Shown in pieces: positions 1 through 8,252 of a stretch of 64,000 bases of DNA. Source of the DNA: Verrucomicrobiota bacterium (GTDB taxonomy: Bacteria; Verrucomicrobiota; Verrucomicrobiia; CAIQCK01); contig JAPLTX010000038.1 of the NCBI GenBank assembly GCA_026397915.1, positions 1 through 64,000 of the forward strand, read 5' to 3'. A program made the translations under genes and the position numbers. The notes under the pieces were generated by a model. The model made no database searches, was not told the DNA's origin, and saw nothing but the letters and a program-made list of their open reading frames with translations. Each line of letters opens with the position of its first letter. The first letter of the stretch is position 1.

Positions 1-1235
1 AAATCGCGGTGCTGAAGTGGCTGCTCGTCGGCCGCGTGAAGCCGGGCCGCCATGAAGTGTTCAGCTTCGCCTACGTGCGGTATTGGCTGGCGGACAAGCT
101 GATGGAACTCAGCCTCGACCTGCTCTCGCCGCTCTACGCGACGATTTACCTGAACCCGTGGTATCGGCTGCTCGGCGTGAAACTCGGCCGGCGCACCGAG
201 GTGTCCACCGCGTCATCCATCGGCTTTGACACGCTACGCATCGGCGAAGAAAGCTTCATCGCCGACGGCGTCGGACTCGGCGTGCCGCGCGTGCATCACG
301 GGAAGCTGGAGATCAAAGAGACGACCGTGGGCCGGCGCGCGTTCGTCGGCAACAGCGCGGTGCTGCCGGCAGGCGCGGAGGTGGGCGACGGCGTGCTGAT
401 CGGCGTGCTGTCGGTGCCGCCGCGCCAGCGTGAGGACGCGCTGAAGGCGGAGTCGTCGTGGTTCGGGACGCCAGCGGTGTTCCTGCCGCAGCGGCAGACG
501 GCGACGCAGTTCGACGAGGGCAGCACGTTCCGGCCGCCCACGCGCTTGCGGGTGCAGCGGGCATTGATCGAGTTTGTGCGCGTGATCCTGCCGTTGATGT
601 GCATGATTGCGCTGACCTCGATGATGATGTCGGTCGTCGTGACGCTGGACGACGATTACGAGTGGGAGATTTGGCAGATCGCGGCGGTGTTCCCGCTGCT
701 CTATCTGGTTTACGGCGCGCTGGCGGCGGCGTTTGTCGTCGCGCTGAAGTGGATTGTGATTGGCCGCTACAAACCGGTGGAGAAACCGCTGTGGAACCGC
801 TTTGTCTGGCGCAGCGAACTGGTCACCTCGACCTACGAGAATCTTGCCGTGCCGTTTTTCGCAACGCTGTTGAGCGGCACGCCGTTCCTGCCGATGTATT
901 TGCGGCTGCTTGGCAGCAAGATCGGCCGTCGCGTTTACATGGAGACGACGGACGTGACGGAGTTCGACGTTGTTTCCATCGGCGATGACGCGGCGCTCAA
1001 TAGCGACTGCGGTCCGCAGACGCATCTTTTTGAGGACCGCGTGATGAAGATTTCCAAAGTCGAGATCGGTGCGCGTTGCATGGTCGGCGGCGGCTCGATT
1101 GTGCTCTACGACACGACGATGGAGGACGACAGCTCCCTCGGCGAGTTGTCGTTGCTGATGAAAGGCGAGACGCTGCCCGCAGGCACAAGCTGGCACGGTA
1201 GTCCCGCGAGGCCGGTTGCTCCCCAACATGAATAA
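1..1235 (+). CDS. C-terminal part of a Pls/PosA-type NRPS-like protein (5' end outside window)
   Basis: The reading frame is open at the window edge, so only about the last 410 residues are visible. They contain one module twice: a KWLLVGR or KWIVIGR segment, a hydrophobic stretch, an RLLG.K(L/I)GRR motif, then hexapeptide-repeat (left-handed beta-helix) sequence, at about residues 2-150 and 244-400. Two membrane segments lie between them (about 189-211 and 223-245). This layout matches the C-terminal Pls/PosA region that follows adenylation and carrier domains in epsilon-poly-lysine-synthetase-like enzymes. The gene overlaps the 4'-phosphopantetheinyl transferase gene downstream, which fits a carrier-protein enzyme. 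The adenylation domain, and so the substrate, cannot be seen. A stand-alone beta-helix acyltransferase is less likely because of the membrane segments and the duplication. Confidence 0.7.
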   Translation, partial: IAVLKWLLVGRVKPGRHEVFSFAYVRYWLADKLMELSLDLLSPLYATIYLNPWYRLLGVKLGRRTEVSTASSIGFDTLRIGEESFIADGVGLGVPRVHHGKLEIKETTVGRRAFVGNSAVLPAGAEVGDGVLIGVLSVPPRQREDALKAESSWFGTPAVFLPQRQTATQFDEGSTFRPPTRLRVQRALIEFVRVILPLMCMIALTSMMMSVVVTLDDDYEWEIWQIAAVFPLLYLVYGALAAAFVVALKWIVIGRYKPVEKPLWNRFVWRSELVTSTYENLAVPFFATLLSGTPFLPMYLRLLGSKIGRRVYMETTDVTEFDVVSIGDDAALNSDCGPQTHLFEDRVMKISKVEIGARCMVGGGSIVLYDTTMEDDSSLGELSLLMKGETLPAGTSWHGSPARPVAPQHE

Positions 1236-1911
1236 CGCGTCTGACATGACGGAGCCAATCTTCCACGAGTCGCTCGACGAACGGATCGGTGACCCGCGCG
1301 GCGTGCATGTCTGGACGCACAACCTCGACGCGGCCGGCGATGTCTGGCTGGACCGCGACGAGTTGTTGTCATCCGAAGAGTTGTCGGTTGCGCATCGGCT
1401 GCGCTCGCCGCTTGCCCGGCGGCGATTCGTCCGCAGCCACGTCATTGCGCGGCATCTTCTGGCGGACATCTTGCAGCAGCCGGCTGGCGACATTGTCTTC
1501 CGTCGCAATCGCTGGGGCAAACCCTTCGTCGAGTCGCCGCGCAGCGCCGCGCTCGATTTCAACTTCTCGCATTCGGAGAACGCCTTCCTGTTCGGCGTCT
1601 GTTTCGGCGCGGCGGTGGGTGTGGACGTGGAGATGATTCGCGATAACGCGGAGCTGCTGTCCATCGCCGAGTCGTTCTTTTCGCCGGTGGAGATCGCGTC
1701 GCTCCACTCCAGGTCTTCTTCCGAGCAGCGGAACCTTTTCTTCAGGTATTGGACACTGAAAGAAGCCTGCGCCAAGCTGGCGGGCCGCGGTGTTTCCGCG
1801 GACGCCGCCGACCCGGACGCAGTCACCGGCAGACAGCATTACCAGACGACACTTCGCGTTGGACATGATCAGATTGCTGCCGCCATTGTTTGGAGATCCG
1901 GACATGAATAG
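1228..1911 (+). CDS. Sfp-type 4'-phosphopantetheinyl transferase
   Basis: This enzyme moves the phosphopantetheine arm of coenzyme A onto a serine of carrier domains. The family signatures are present: GVDVE at residues 131-135 (Mg2+ and CoA site) and W-x2-KEA at 175-180. The protein has about 227 residues, the usual size for the Sfp group. The ATG at 1228 overlaps the stop of the upstream gene; a TTG at 1216 and an ATG at 1246 are alternative starts. The overlap with a Pls/PosA-type gene makes that protein's carrier domain the likely substrate. It could also serve other carrier proteins, since no second transferase is seen here. Confidence 0.85.
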   Translation: MNNASDMTEPIFHESLDERIGDPRGVHVWTHNLDAAGDVWLDRDELLSSEELSVAHRLRSPLARRRFVRSHVIARHLLADILQQPAGDIVFRRNRWGKPFVESPRSAALDFNFSHSENAFLFGVCFGAAVGVDVEMIRDNAELLSIAESFFSPVEIASLHSRSSSEQRNLFFRYWTLKEACAKLAGRGVSADAADPDAVTGRQHYQTTLRVGHDQIAAAIVWRSGHE

Positions 1912-2935
1912 AACCCTCATCCCGACAATCCTGGCGTTGGCGCTCTGCACCGTGTTTGCGCCCGCGGGCTTCGCGCAGAGGCTTGGCAGACAACAGGTGG
2001 CGGCGCTGCCGAAGGAGCCGAAGCTGCCGCAAATGTCCCCGGAGGCGCGCCACGCCATCCTTGCCGAGGCCGGCCTCGCCAAGATAGACGGCTGCCGCCG
2101 CATCACCGAGGATGGCGAGGAGGTGTTTGAGGTGGACATTACCCGCAACGGCATCGAGCGATCCTTTACCGTCGCGCTCGATGGCACGCTGCGCAGCCGG
2201 CAGGTGTTCATCGGCGAACTGAAGCTCCCGGTGCAATACGCCGTCACCGCGTTGCAGCGCGTCGGCAAGGTCAACAGCATCCACTGGTGCGACGAGGACG
2301 GCGACCACGTTTACGAGGTTGAGGTTCTCAGCGGCGAAGACAAGCGGTTCTACACCGTCGGATTGGACGGGACGTTCCAAGCCATTCAAGTTCACATGAA
2401 CGAAGTGCCCGAGCCGGTGCAGAAGACCATCCGCGAACAGGTCGGCAAGGCGCGCATCCTCGACATCAGCCGCAGCGAACTCGACGCGGGCCAAGTCTTT
2501 GATGTCCTTCTGTTCAAAGACCGCAAACGCCGCGTCGTCAGCGTCGGCATTGACGGTTCCGTCCAAGCCGTGCAAGTGGCCCCTGCCGAACTGCCGCAGC
2601 CCGTCCAGAAAACCATCACCGCCACCGCCGGCCCCGCAAAGGTCATTTACGCGGGCCGTTGCGAGGAGGACGGTGACGTCACCTTCAGCGTCGTCACCGT
2701 GGACAATGGTGTCAAAAAGGAGTTTCTCGTCGGCCTCAGTGGCGAACTGCTGGCCACCACCATTCCCTTCGCCGAGGCGCCCGAAGTCGTGCAGAAGGCC
2801 CTTCGCGAAAAAGTCGGTGTCGGTCGCGTGCTGCACGTGCAGAAACTGGCCGACGGTTCCGGCTACGACGCTGACCTTTTCACCGGTGGCAAGAAGATCA
2901 CCGTCTCCGTCGCCCTCGACGGCAAGCTGCGCTGA
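1904..2935 (+). CDS. Secreted protein with five PepSY-like tandem repeats
   Basis: The 343-residue product begins with a clear Sec signal peptide (MNRTLIPTILALALCTVFA, cleavage near AGFAQ). The rest is five tandem units of about 62 residues. Each starts with an amphipathic helix (for example VPEPVQKTIREQVGKA), followed by two beta-strands and a conserved (V/A)GLDG or ALDG turn. This resembles PepSY-type folds, but no catalytic residue is evident. The ATG at 1904 is chosen because it directly precedes the signal peptide and overlaps the transferase stop by 8 bases, suggesting coupled translation. A longer frame from 1790 would lie inside the transferase gene. Function is unknown; a periplasmic binding or inhibitory role is only a guess. 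Confidence 0.75.
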   Translation: MNRTLIPTILALALCTVFAPAGFAQRLGRQQVAALPKEPKLPQMSPEARHAILAEAGLAKIDGCRRITEDGEEVFEVDITRNGIERSFTVALDGTLRSRQVFIGELKLPVQYAVTALQRVGKVNSIHWCDEDGDHVYEVEVLSGEDKRFYTVGLDGTFQAIQVHMNEVPEPVQKTIREQVGKARILDISRSELDAGQVFDVLLFKDRKRRVVSVGIDGSVQAVQVAPAELPQPVQKTITATAGPAKVIYAGRCEEDGDVTFSVVTVDNGVKKEFLVGLSGELLATTIPFAEAPEVVQKALREKVGVGRVLHVQKLADGSGYDADLFTGGKKITVSVALDGKLR

Positions 2936-3098
2936 AGCCGCGTTCGGAAATCTTCGGCTCATGACGCGAAACAACGCGCTGGATTAAAGCAGGACATTCC
3001 CTATTCCATGTCCGCGGCCTTTGACGCAGTCTTGTGTTTTGGAACAGGACGGGTATGGTTGAAGCGGTTAGCGAATTATCCAGGAGCCTGAGAAACCG

Positions 3099-3542
3099 AT
3101 GCCGAAACATCACGCCAGCGAGTGGGAGCGAATCCAACGGGCCGCCGAGCAGGCGTTGATGGAGCCATCGGGCGGGGGTCGGTCGGGCGAGGCCGCCGGC
3201 GCGCAGCAGTGGATACCGGGCGCGGATGTTTATGAGACGCCGGAGCGGTGGGTGGTGAAGATGGAGGTGGCCGGTATCAACCGGGAGGACGTAGAGATCA
3301 CACTGGATGACCGGACGCTGATTGTGCGCGGTTACCGGCCCGATCCATGTCGGACCGGCCAGTGCAAGTTCCGGCAGGTGGAGATTGACTACGGTCAGTT
3401 TGAGCGGCGGTTTGTCATTCCGAAGTCAGTGGACGCAGAGCGGGTGACAGCCAGCTATCGGAACGGATTCTTGGTGATCGAGCTGCCGAAATCGGAGAAA
3501 GCGGAGCACGCGACCGTTACGGTCATAGTGGAGCAGGCGTAG
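3099..3542 (+). CDS. Hsp20/alpha-crystallin small heat shock protein
   Basis: The 147-residue protein has an alpha-crystallin domain from about residue 38 to 145, with the family pattern of hydrophobic strands, an FERRFVIPKSVD segment and a G-F-L-V-I-E-L strand. Such proteins are ATP-independent holdases that keep unfolding proteins soluble. The C-terminal VIV near residues 142-144 may stand in for the I-x-I tail that links oligomers. An AGGAG Shine-Dalgarno sits at 3082-3086, 12 bases before the ATG. The Lon protease gene follows after 34 bases, so the two are probably one stress operon in which clients are held and then degraded. The 163-base gap upstream shows no convincing heat-shock promoter by eye. 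Confidence 0.9.
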   Translation: MPKHHASEWERIQRAAEQALMEPSGGGRSGEAAGAQQWIPGADVYETPERWVVKMEVAGINREDVEITLDDRTLIVRGYRPDPCRTGQCKFRQVEIDYGQFERRFVIPKSVDAERVTASYRNGFLVIELPKSEKAEHATVTVIVEQA

Positions 3543-3576
3543 TGACGAAGGTCCAGGGTGCGATAGCGTCTCAAAC

Positions 3577-5961
3577 ATGGTTATGACTGACAAACCTGAA
3601 CAACAACTCCCGCCAGTCGCAGCGCCAGCGACTCTGCCGGCGCAGTTGCCGATCCTGCCATTGAGCGATCTGGTGGTGTTCCCTCACATGGTGGCATCGC
3701 TGGTGGTCACGAGCGCGTCGAGCATTCATCTGGTGGATGATGTGGTGGCGGGCTCGAGATTGCTGGGGTTGGTGTTGCAACGGGATGCGCGTGTAGAGAA
3801 TCCGCACGCTGCGGATTTGCATGAGTATGGCTGCGCGGGGCGAGTGTTGCGGATGCTGAAGTTTCCGGACGACAGCGTGCGGGTGTTGGTGCAGGGTGTG
3901 CAACGTATCCGCGTGGTGAAGGTCGAACGGGAGGAGCCGTATATTGTCGCGCGCATCGCGCCGTTACGGGAGGAAGCAGACACTTCCATCGAAGTGAGCG
4001 CGCTTGCCAGCAACGCCAGCAAGCAGTTTCAAAAGATCATCAGTCTTTCACCTGCGATGCCTGACGAGTTGAAGGTCGCAGCACTCAACACGCAAGATTC
4101 CGGCCGGCTCACGGACCTGATTGCATCGAACCTGAACATCGCGCTGGAGGAGCGGCAACGGTTGTTGGAGACCTACAGCGTCAAGTCGCGACTGGCGCGG
4201 CTGACGGATTTGTTGAACCGCGAACTGGAGGTGCTCGAACTGGGTAGCGAGATACAAAGCAAAGTCGCCTCCACATTGTCGAAAGGCCAACGCGAGTATT
4301 TCCTGCGCGAGCAACTCAAACAGATTCAGAAGGAACTGGGCGAGGAAGGCGAGCACGGCCTCGAAATCAAGGAACTGCGCGAGAAGATAGAGAAAGCGCA
4401 GATGCCGGAGGAACCGGGAAAAGTCGCGTTGCGCGAGTTGGATCGGCTGGCGATCATTCCAAGCGCGTCGGCCGAATACACTGTTGCACGCAGTTACCTT
4501 GATTGGCTCGTGACGCTGCCCTGGTCGAAGTGCACTCAGGATAACCTCGACATTGCTCGCGCACGGCGTGTGCTTGACGAAGACCATTTTGATTTGAAGC
4601 GTGTGAAGGAGCGCATCTTGGAATACCTCAGCGTGCGCAAGCTCAAGCAGGACATGAAAGGGCCGATTCTTTGTTTTGTCGGCCCGCCCGGTGTCGGCAA
4701 GACATCGCTCGGCATGAGCATCGCCCGCGCGCTCGGGCGGAAATTCATCCGCCTCTCGCTCGGTGGCGTTCGTGACGAGGCAGAGATTCGCGGCCACCGC
4801 AGGACCTACATCGGCGCGCTACCAGGGCGCGTCATTCAGGGCATTCGCAAGGCCGAGAGCGCCAACCCGGTGTTCATGCTCGACGAGATAGACAAGGTCG
4901 GCGCGGACTTTCGCGGCGATCCCAGTGCGGCGCTGCTCGAACTGCTTGACCCGCAGCAGAACCACACTTTCTCCGACCACTATCTGGAGGTGCCGTTTGA
5001 TTTGTCGAAGGTGATGTTCATCACCACAGCCAACGTGCTCGACACGGTGATCCCGGCGCTGCGCGACCGCATGGAGGTGCTGGAGTTGCCTGGTTACACC
5101 GAGGAGGAGAAACTGCACATTGCCACAAAATACGTTGTGCCACGCCAACTCGGCGAGCATGGGCTGAAGAACGGCCAGATTCGCTTTGAGCGCCGGGCAT
5201 TGCGCTCTCTCGTTGCCCATTACACGCGCGAGGCCGGCGTGCGCAACTTGGAGCGCGAGGTCGCGTCTGTTTGCCGTAAGATCGCGCGTCGCATTGTCGA
5301 AGGCGATTTGAAGAAGTTTCGCGTCACCCAGCAGGCGCTAACCGACTTGCTTGGTCCGCCAAGATTTATTGCCGAGGTTGCGGAGCGCAAAGGCGAACCG
5401 GGTGTTGTCACCGGCCTGGCGTGGACTTCCACGGGCGGCGATATTCTCTTTATTGAAGCGACGCGTATGGCTGGTAAGGGTAACTTGTTGCTAACCGGGT
5501 CGCTTGGCGATGTCATGAAAGAATCCGGCACGGCGGCGCTCAGCTTCGTGCGCTCGCATTGCAAGCAACTTGGCATTGTATGTGATGAGTTTGGCAAATC
5601 CGACATTCACATTCACGTTCCCTCCGGCGCGATTCCGAAGGACGGCCCGTCGGCGGGCGTTGCGATGGCGGTTGCGCTCGCGTCGTTGATGAGCAATCGC
5701 GTGGTGCGGCCTGACGTGGCCATGACCGGCGAGATCACCTTGCGGGGCAAAGTGCTCGCCGTCGGCGGTATCAAGGAAAAAGTTCTCGCCGCGTCGCGCG
5801 CAGGCATTCGCATAATGATTATGCCTGAGCGTAACCGCAAAGACATGGCAGACGTGCCCGCCGAAGTCCGCCGCAGCTTGAAGTTTGTTTTCGTGAACAG
5901 CATCCACGAAACGTTGGACGTGGCGATGTCTGTGAACGCTAGGCGCGTTCGCCGCGGGTGA
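3577..5961 (+). CDS. lon: ATP-dependent protease La (Lon)
   Basis: This is a full-length 794-residue Lon. The N-terminal substrate-binding (LAN) domain begins at LPILPLSDLVVFPHMV, residues 21-36. The AAA+ module has Walker A GPPGVGKT at 369-376 and a Walker B region around FMLDEID. The C-terminal peptidase domain carries the Ser-Lys dyad: Ser692 in KDGPSAG and Lys735 in GGIKEK. Lon degrades misfolded and some regulatory proteins in the cytoplasm as a hexamer. The start is the ATG at 3577; a second in-frame ATG two codons later is possible, and neither has a good Shine-Dalgarno. It probably shares a transcript with the Hsp20 gene upstream. Confidence 0.97.
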   Translation: MVMTDKPEQQLPPVAAPATLPAQLPILPLSDLVVFPHMVASLVVTSASSIHLVDDVVAGSRLLGLVLQRDARVENPHAADLHEYGCAGRVLRMLKFPDDSVRVLVQGVQRIRVVKVEREEPYIVARIAPLREEADTSIEVSALASNASKQFQKIISLSPAMPDELKVAALNTQDSGRLTDLIASNLNIALEERQRLLETYSVKSRLARLTDLLNRELEVLELGSEIQSKVASTLSKGQREYFLREQLKQIQKELGEEGEHGLEIKELREKIEKAQMPEEPGKVALRELDRLAIIPSASAEYTVARSYLDWLVTLPWSKCTQDNLDIARARRVLDEDHFDLKRVKERILEYLSVRKLKQDMKGPILCFVGPPGVGKTSLGMSIARALGRKFIRLSLGGVRDEAEIRGHRRTYIGALPGRVIQGIRKAESANPVFMLDEIDKVGADFRGDPSAALLELLDPQQNHTFSDHYLEVPFDLSKVMFITTANVLDTVIPALRDRMEVLELPGYTEEEKLHIATKYVVPRQLGEHGLKNGQIRFERRALRSLVAHYTREAGVRNLEREVASVCRKIARRIVEGDLKKFRVTQQALTDLLGPPRFIAEVAERKGEPGVVTGLAWTSTGGDILFIEATRMAGKGNLLLTGSLGDVMKESGTAALSFVRSHCKQLGIVCDEFGKSDIHIHVPSGAIPKDGPSAGVAMAVALASLMSNRVVRPDVAMTGEITLRGKVLAVGGIKEKVLAASRAGIRIMIMPERNRKDMADVPAEVRRSLKFVFVNSIHETLDVAMSVNARRVRRG

Positions 5962-6037
5962 TCAGACAACATCGCCGTTAAGGAGCGACTAGGGCGGGGG
6001 ATTGGTTGTTCTTGAAGGTAATTATTGTTTTTTTGTG

Positions 6038-6065
6038 TTGACGGTGGGGGTAAGTGGAGTAGGAT
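6038..6065 (+). promoter_or_regulatory. Candidate sigma70 promoter of the dcw cluster
   Basis: TTGACG at 6038-6043 and TAGGAT at 6060-6065 are separated by 16 bases. They sit in an AT-richer patch upstream of mraZ, the first gene of the division cluster. The predicted transcript would start about 30 bases before the mraZ ATG. This is pattern matching by eye. Confidence 0.45.
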
Positions 6066-6089
6066 TCCATTTAGTGGTTTTTATTGGAG
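6045..6089 (+). promoter_or_regulatory. Candidate MraZ operator: TGG boxes in 10-base phase
   Basis: TGGGG at 6045, TGGAG at 6055, TGGTT at 6075 and TGGAG at 6085 are spaced at exact multiples of 10 bases; the 6065 position reads TTCCA. Two of the boxes are preceded by AG, giving AGTGG(A/T), close to the MraZ boxes described in E. coli (TGGGN repeats with 5-base spacers) and mycoplasmas. The array overlaps the predicted -10 element and the mraZ Shine-Dalgarno (GGAG at 6086-6089), as expected for autorepression. Confidence 0.55.
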
Positions 6090-6100
6090 CTATAGCCCAA

Positions 6101-6550
6101 ATGGCAGCCCGATCGCCAAACATTCTGCACGGAGAACATCGCCACACGCTTGACGAGAAGAATCGTCTGATCGTGCCGCTTTCCTTGCGTGCCAAGGAGG
6201 CGAGTGAGTTGATCGTTGTGCGACATCCGAACGCCTACCTTTCCGTGTTTACGCCGGAACAGTTTGACGAGCTTTATCAGTCGTTGGTCGAAAAGAACAA
6301 AGAGGCGAAGGAGCGCAGGAGTTTCGTTTTCATGATGAACCACGTGGCGCGGACAGTGCCAATTGATACGCAGGGCCGGATGAGTTTGGCGCAAGCCGAG
6401 GTCGAACACGTGGGTCCGGGTCGTGAGGTGGTGTTCACACGCGGCAGCGAGTTGTCGCTGTTTGAGATATGGAACGTATCGCGTCACAGCGCGGCGACGC
6501 AGAACGAACACGACCGTTTCCGGGTAACTCTGGAGACGGAAGGCGTCTAG
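6101..6550 (+). CDS. mraZ: Division/cell wall cluster transcriptional repressor MraZ
   Basis: MraZ is an AbrB-fold DNA-binding protein that forms rings and usually represses its own cluster. The 149-residue product has the two expected half-signatures: DEKNRLIVPLSLR near residues 18-30 and DTQGRMSLAQAEVE near 89-102. The ATG at 6101 gives the normal family length and has GGAG 11 bases upstream; the frame upstream of it is open only because it crosses the promoter. It is the first gene of the dcw cluster, and phased TGG boxes lie directly in front of it. The first signature has KNR instead of the common KGR. Confidence 0.93.
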   Translation: MAARSPNILHGEHRHTLDEKNRLIVPLSLRAKEASELIVVRHPNAYLSVFTPEQFDELYQSLVEKNKEAKERRSFVFMMNHVARTVPIDTQGRMSLAQAEVEHVGPGREVVFTRGSELSLFEIWNVSRHSAATQNEHDRFRVTLETEGV

Positions 6551-6610
6551 GCCACGCGGAGAGTCGATGAATCTCAGTTGCGGATAAGGTTCTGAAGCAG
6601 GAGGCATGCG

Positions 6611-6919
6611 ATGCATAGCATAAGTTTGGTGCGGTTTCTGAATGTGAACCACAGCGTTCGGTTGATGAAGGAGAACGAGCGGCGGTTCTCGTTGCCCAAA
6701 GGTCCGGTGTTTCCCCGGTTCGGCGGAGCGGTTGAGGCGTCGAAGCTGATACTGAAGCATGAGATGGCTCCGGCGGGTGGCGCGAGGCTGTGCCGGGTTA
6801 AACACGAGCCGGACATCTTGGACGACGAATACCAGTTGCCAACGGAACATCATGGCCACGGTTTGGGACACTGGGGTGAAGTGTTGAGGCGCGTTTTCGG
6901 CGGCGCGTCGAGAGAGTGA
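6611..6919 (+). CDS. Small hypothetical protein between mraZ and rsmH
   Basis: I do not recognise this 102-residue protein. It is likely to be translated: a perfect AGGAGG lies at 6599-6604, six bases before the ATG. The product is basic and histidine-rich near the C-terminus (PTEHHGHGLGHWGEV), has no membrane segment or signal peptide, and shows no motif I can name. It fills most of the gap between mraZ and rsmH, which are adjacent in most bacteria. Its position in the transcript suggests a role linked to division or wall synthesis, but this is only inference from context. Confidence 0.6.
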   Translation: MHSISLVRFLNVNHSVRLMKENERRFSLPKGPVFPRFGGAVEASKLILKHEMAPAGGARLCRVKHEPDILDDEYQLPTEHHGHGLGHWGEVLRRVFGGASRE

Positions 6920-7015
6920 GCGCGCTGGGCTGGATGGCGGCGGACAAGCGAGACGTTACGTTGTCTGTCGGATGGCAGTAGCGAAGAGGCTGAACTGAAG
7001 GTGCGAGCGTGAAAG

Positions 7016-7957
7016 ATGACCTCAACCAGTTTCCATACGCCAGTGATGCTCGCGCGGGTTATCGAGGTTTTGCGGCCGGGGCCAGGAAAACATTTTCTCG
7101 ACGGCACTGCAGGGGGCGGCGGTCACGCCGGGGCATTGTTGGAACGGACCGGGCCGGACGGTCAGTTGATCGGTCTCGATGTCGACGATGAATCTTTGGC
7201 GGAAGCTGGCGAACGGCTGGCGCGGTTTGGCGATCGGGCACGGTTGGTGCGGACGAATTTTGCGGATATGAAAGTGGCTTGTGAAAGCGCGGGAATTGCG
7301 GCGGTGGACGGGGTGCTGCTGGACCTCGGGGGATCGTCGCATCAATTCGACACACCGGAGCGCGGCTTCAGTTTCCGTGAGGATGGCCCATTGGATATGC
7401 GGCAAGACCGGCGACTCGGCCGGACGGCGGCAGATATCCTCGCGGAGTCGAATGAGGAAGAGTTAATGCGGATTTTTCGGGATTATGGCGAGGAACCACT
7501 CGCCAAACGATTGGCGGTGGCTGTCGTGCAGGAACGTGCGCGGCAGCCGATTACACGCACGGTCCAGTTGGCCGATCTGGTAAGGCGGGTCAAGCGCGGT
7601 AGCCACCGCAGTATCCATCCGGCGACGCTGGTTTTTCAGGCGTTGCGGATCGCCGTGAACGACGAGTTGAACCAGCTCAGGCGAGGCTTGGAGGCGGCGG
7701 TGGAGTTGTGCCGCCCCGGTGGCCGCATCGCGGTTATCGCGTTCCACTCATTGGAAGATCGGATCGTGAAAAATTTCATGAGGCGGATGACGTCGCCGTG
7801 CGTTTGTCCTCCAGGTCTGCCGGTGTGCCGGTGTGGACAACGGCAGCAGTTGCGGCTTGTGCAACGAAAGGCATTTCAACCAACCGAGGCGGAGGTGGCG
7901 GCGAATCCTCGTGCCCGGAGCGCGCGATTGCGCGCGGCAGAAAAAACTGAGGAATGA
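7016..7957 (+). CDS. rsmH: 16S rRNA m4C1402 methyltransferase RsmH
   Basis: RsmH (MraW) uses S-adenosylmethionine to methylate N4 of C1402 in the ribosomal P site. The 313-residue product is standard length. It shows the SAM loop DGTAGGGGHAGALL near residues 30-43, then DGVLLDLGGSSHQFD, PERGFSFREDGPLDMR, FQALRIAVNDEL and VIAFHSLEDRIVK, which are family blocks in the usual order. A CxCPPGLPVCRCG cluster near residue 264 matches the cysteine-rich tail seen in many members. It lies at its usual place after mraZ. Its last codons are echoed 290 bases downstream, just before ftsL. Confidence 0.96.
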   Translation: MTSTSFHTPVMLARVIEVLRPGPGKHFLDGTAGGGGHAGALLERTGPDGQLIGLDVDDESLAEAGERLARFGDRARLVRTNFADMKVACESAGIAAVDGVLLDLGGSSHQFDTPERGFSFREDGPLDMRQDRRLGRTAADILAESNEEELMRIFRDYGEEPLAKRLAVAVVQERARQPITRTVQLADLVRRVKRGSHRSIHPATLVFQALRIAVNDELNQLRRGLEAAVELCRPGGRIAVIAFHSLEDRIVKNFMRRMTSPCVCPPGLPVCRCGQRQQLRLVQRKAFQPTEAEVAANPRARSARLRAAEKTEE

Positions 7958-7961
7958 AGCC

Positions 7962-8015
7962 ATGACCTCGTGGATGCAAAAAAACCGGTGTCAAACGCGG
8001 TGGCATGGAGAATGA
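7962..8015 (+). pseudogene. Orphan ftsL-like start (17 codons)
   Basis: ATG at 7962 opens a 17-codon frame, MTSWMQKNRCQTRWHGE, that resembles the first residues of the real FtsL (MAHWMRTNRRRESG). It follows the rsmH stop by 4 bases and has GAGGAA upstream. It looks like the broken end of a duplication and probably encodes nothing functional. Confidence 0.4.
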
Positions 8016-8019
8016 AACA

Positions 8020-8223
8020 ATGAAAGTGGAAACCTTGAATACCGCCGGAGGCAGAATCGCAGTTCACTTGATTTGTCTTGGCCGCAGCCTGTGGCAGGGA
8101 CGCTTCGGTTCCGTGGGCTTTTTCTGTGCGGGTGTCCTGCGAGGATTGCGAGAACTGATGCGAAAAGGATCGTGGCAGTCGAGCGGGATGCAAGCCTCCC
8201 GCGCCAGTGGCGTGCGGTTGTGA
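8020..8223 (+). CDS. Small hypothetical protein between rsmH and ftsL
   Basis: This frame encodes 67 residues beginning MKVETLNTAGGRI. GGAG at 8007-8010 lies nine bases before the ATG, which supports translation; an in-frame ATG at 8005 lacks such a site. There is a moderately hydrophobic stretch (SVGFFCAGVL) but no convincing membrane helix and no motif I recognise. It sits exactly between the two copies of the rsmH/ftsL duplication, so it may be an insertion or spacer sequence, not a conserved gene. Confidence is limited by its short length. Confidence 0.35.
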   Translation: MKVETLNTAGGRIAVHLICLGRSLWQGRFGSVGFFCAGVLRGLRELMRKGSWQSSGMQASRASGVRL

Positions 8224-8252
8224 ATGGCAGGAAGAACTGAGGAACAATAATC

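Noticed and set aside
3032-3059. Promoter before the Hsp20 gene (TTGTGT, N16, TATGGT)
   Set aside because: Both elements are weak and no heat-shock pattern supports them.
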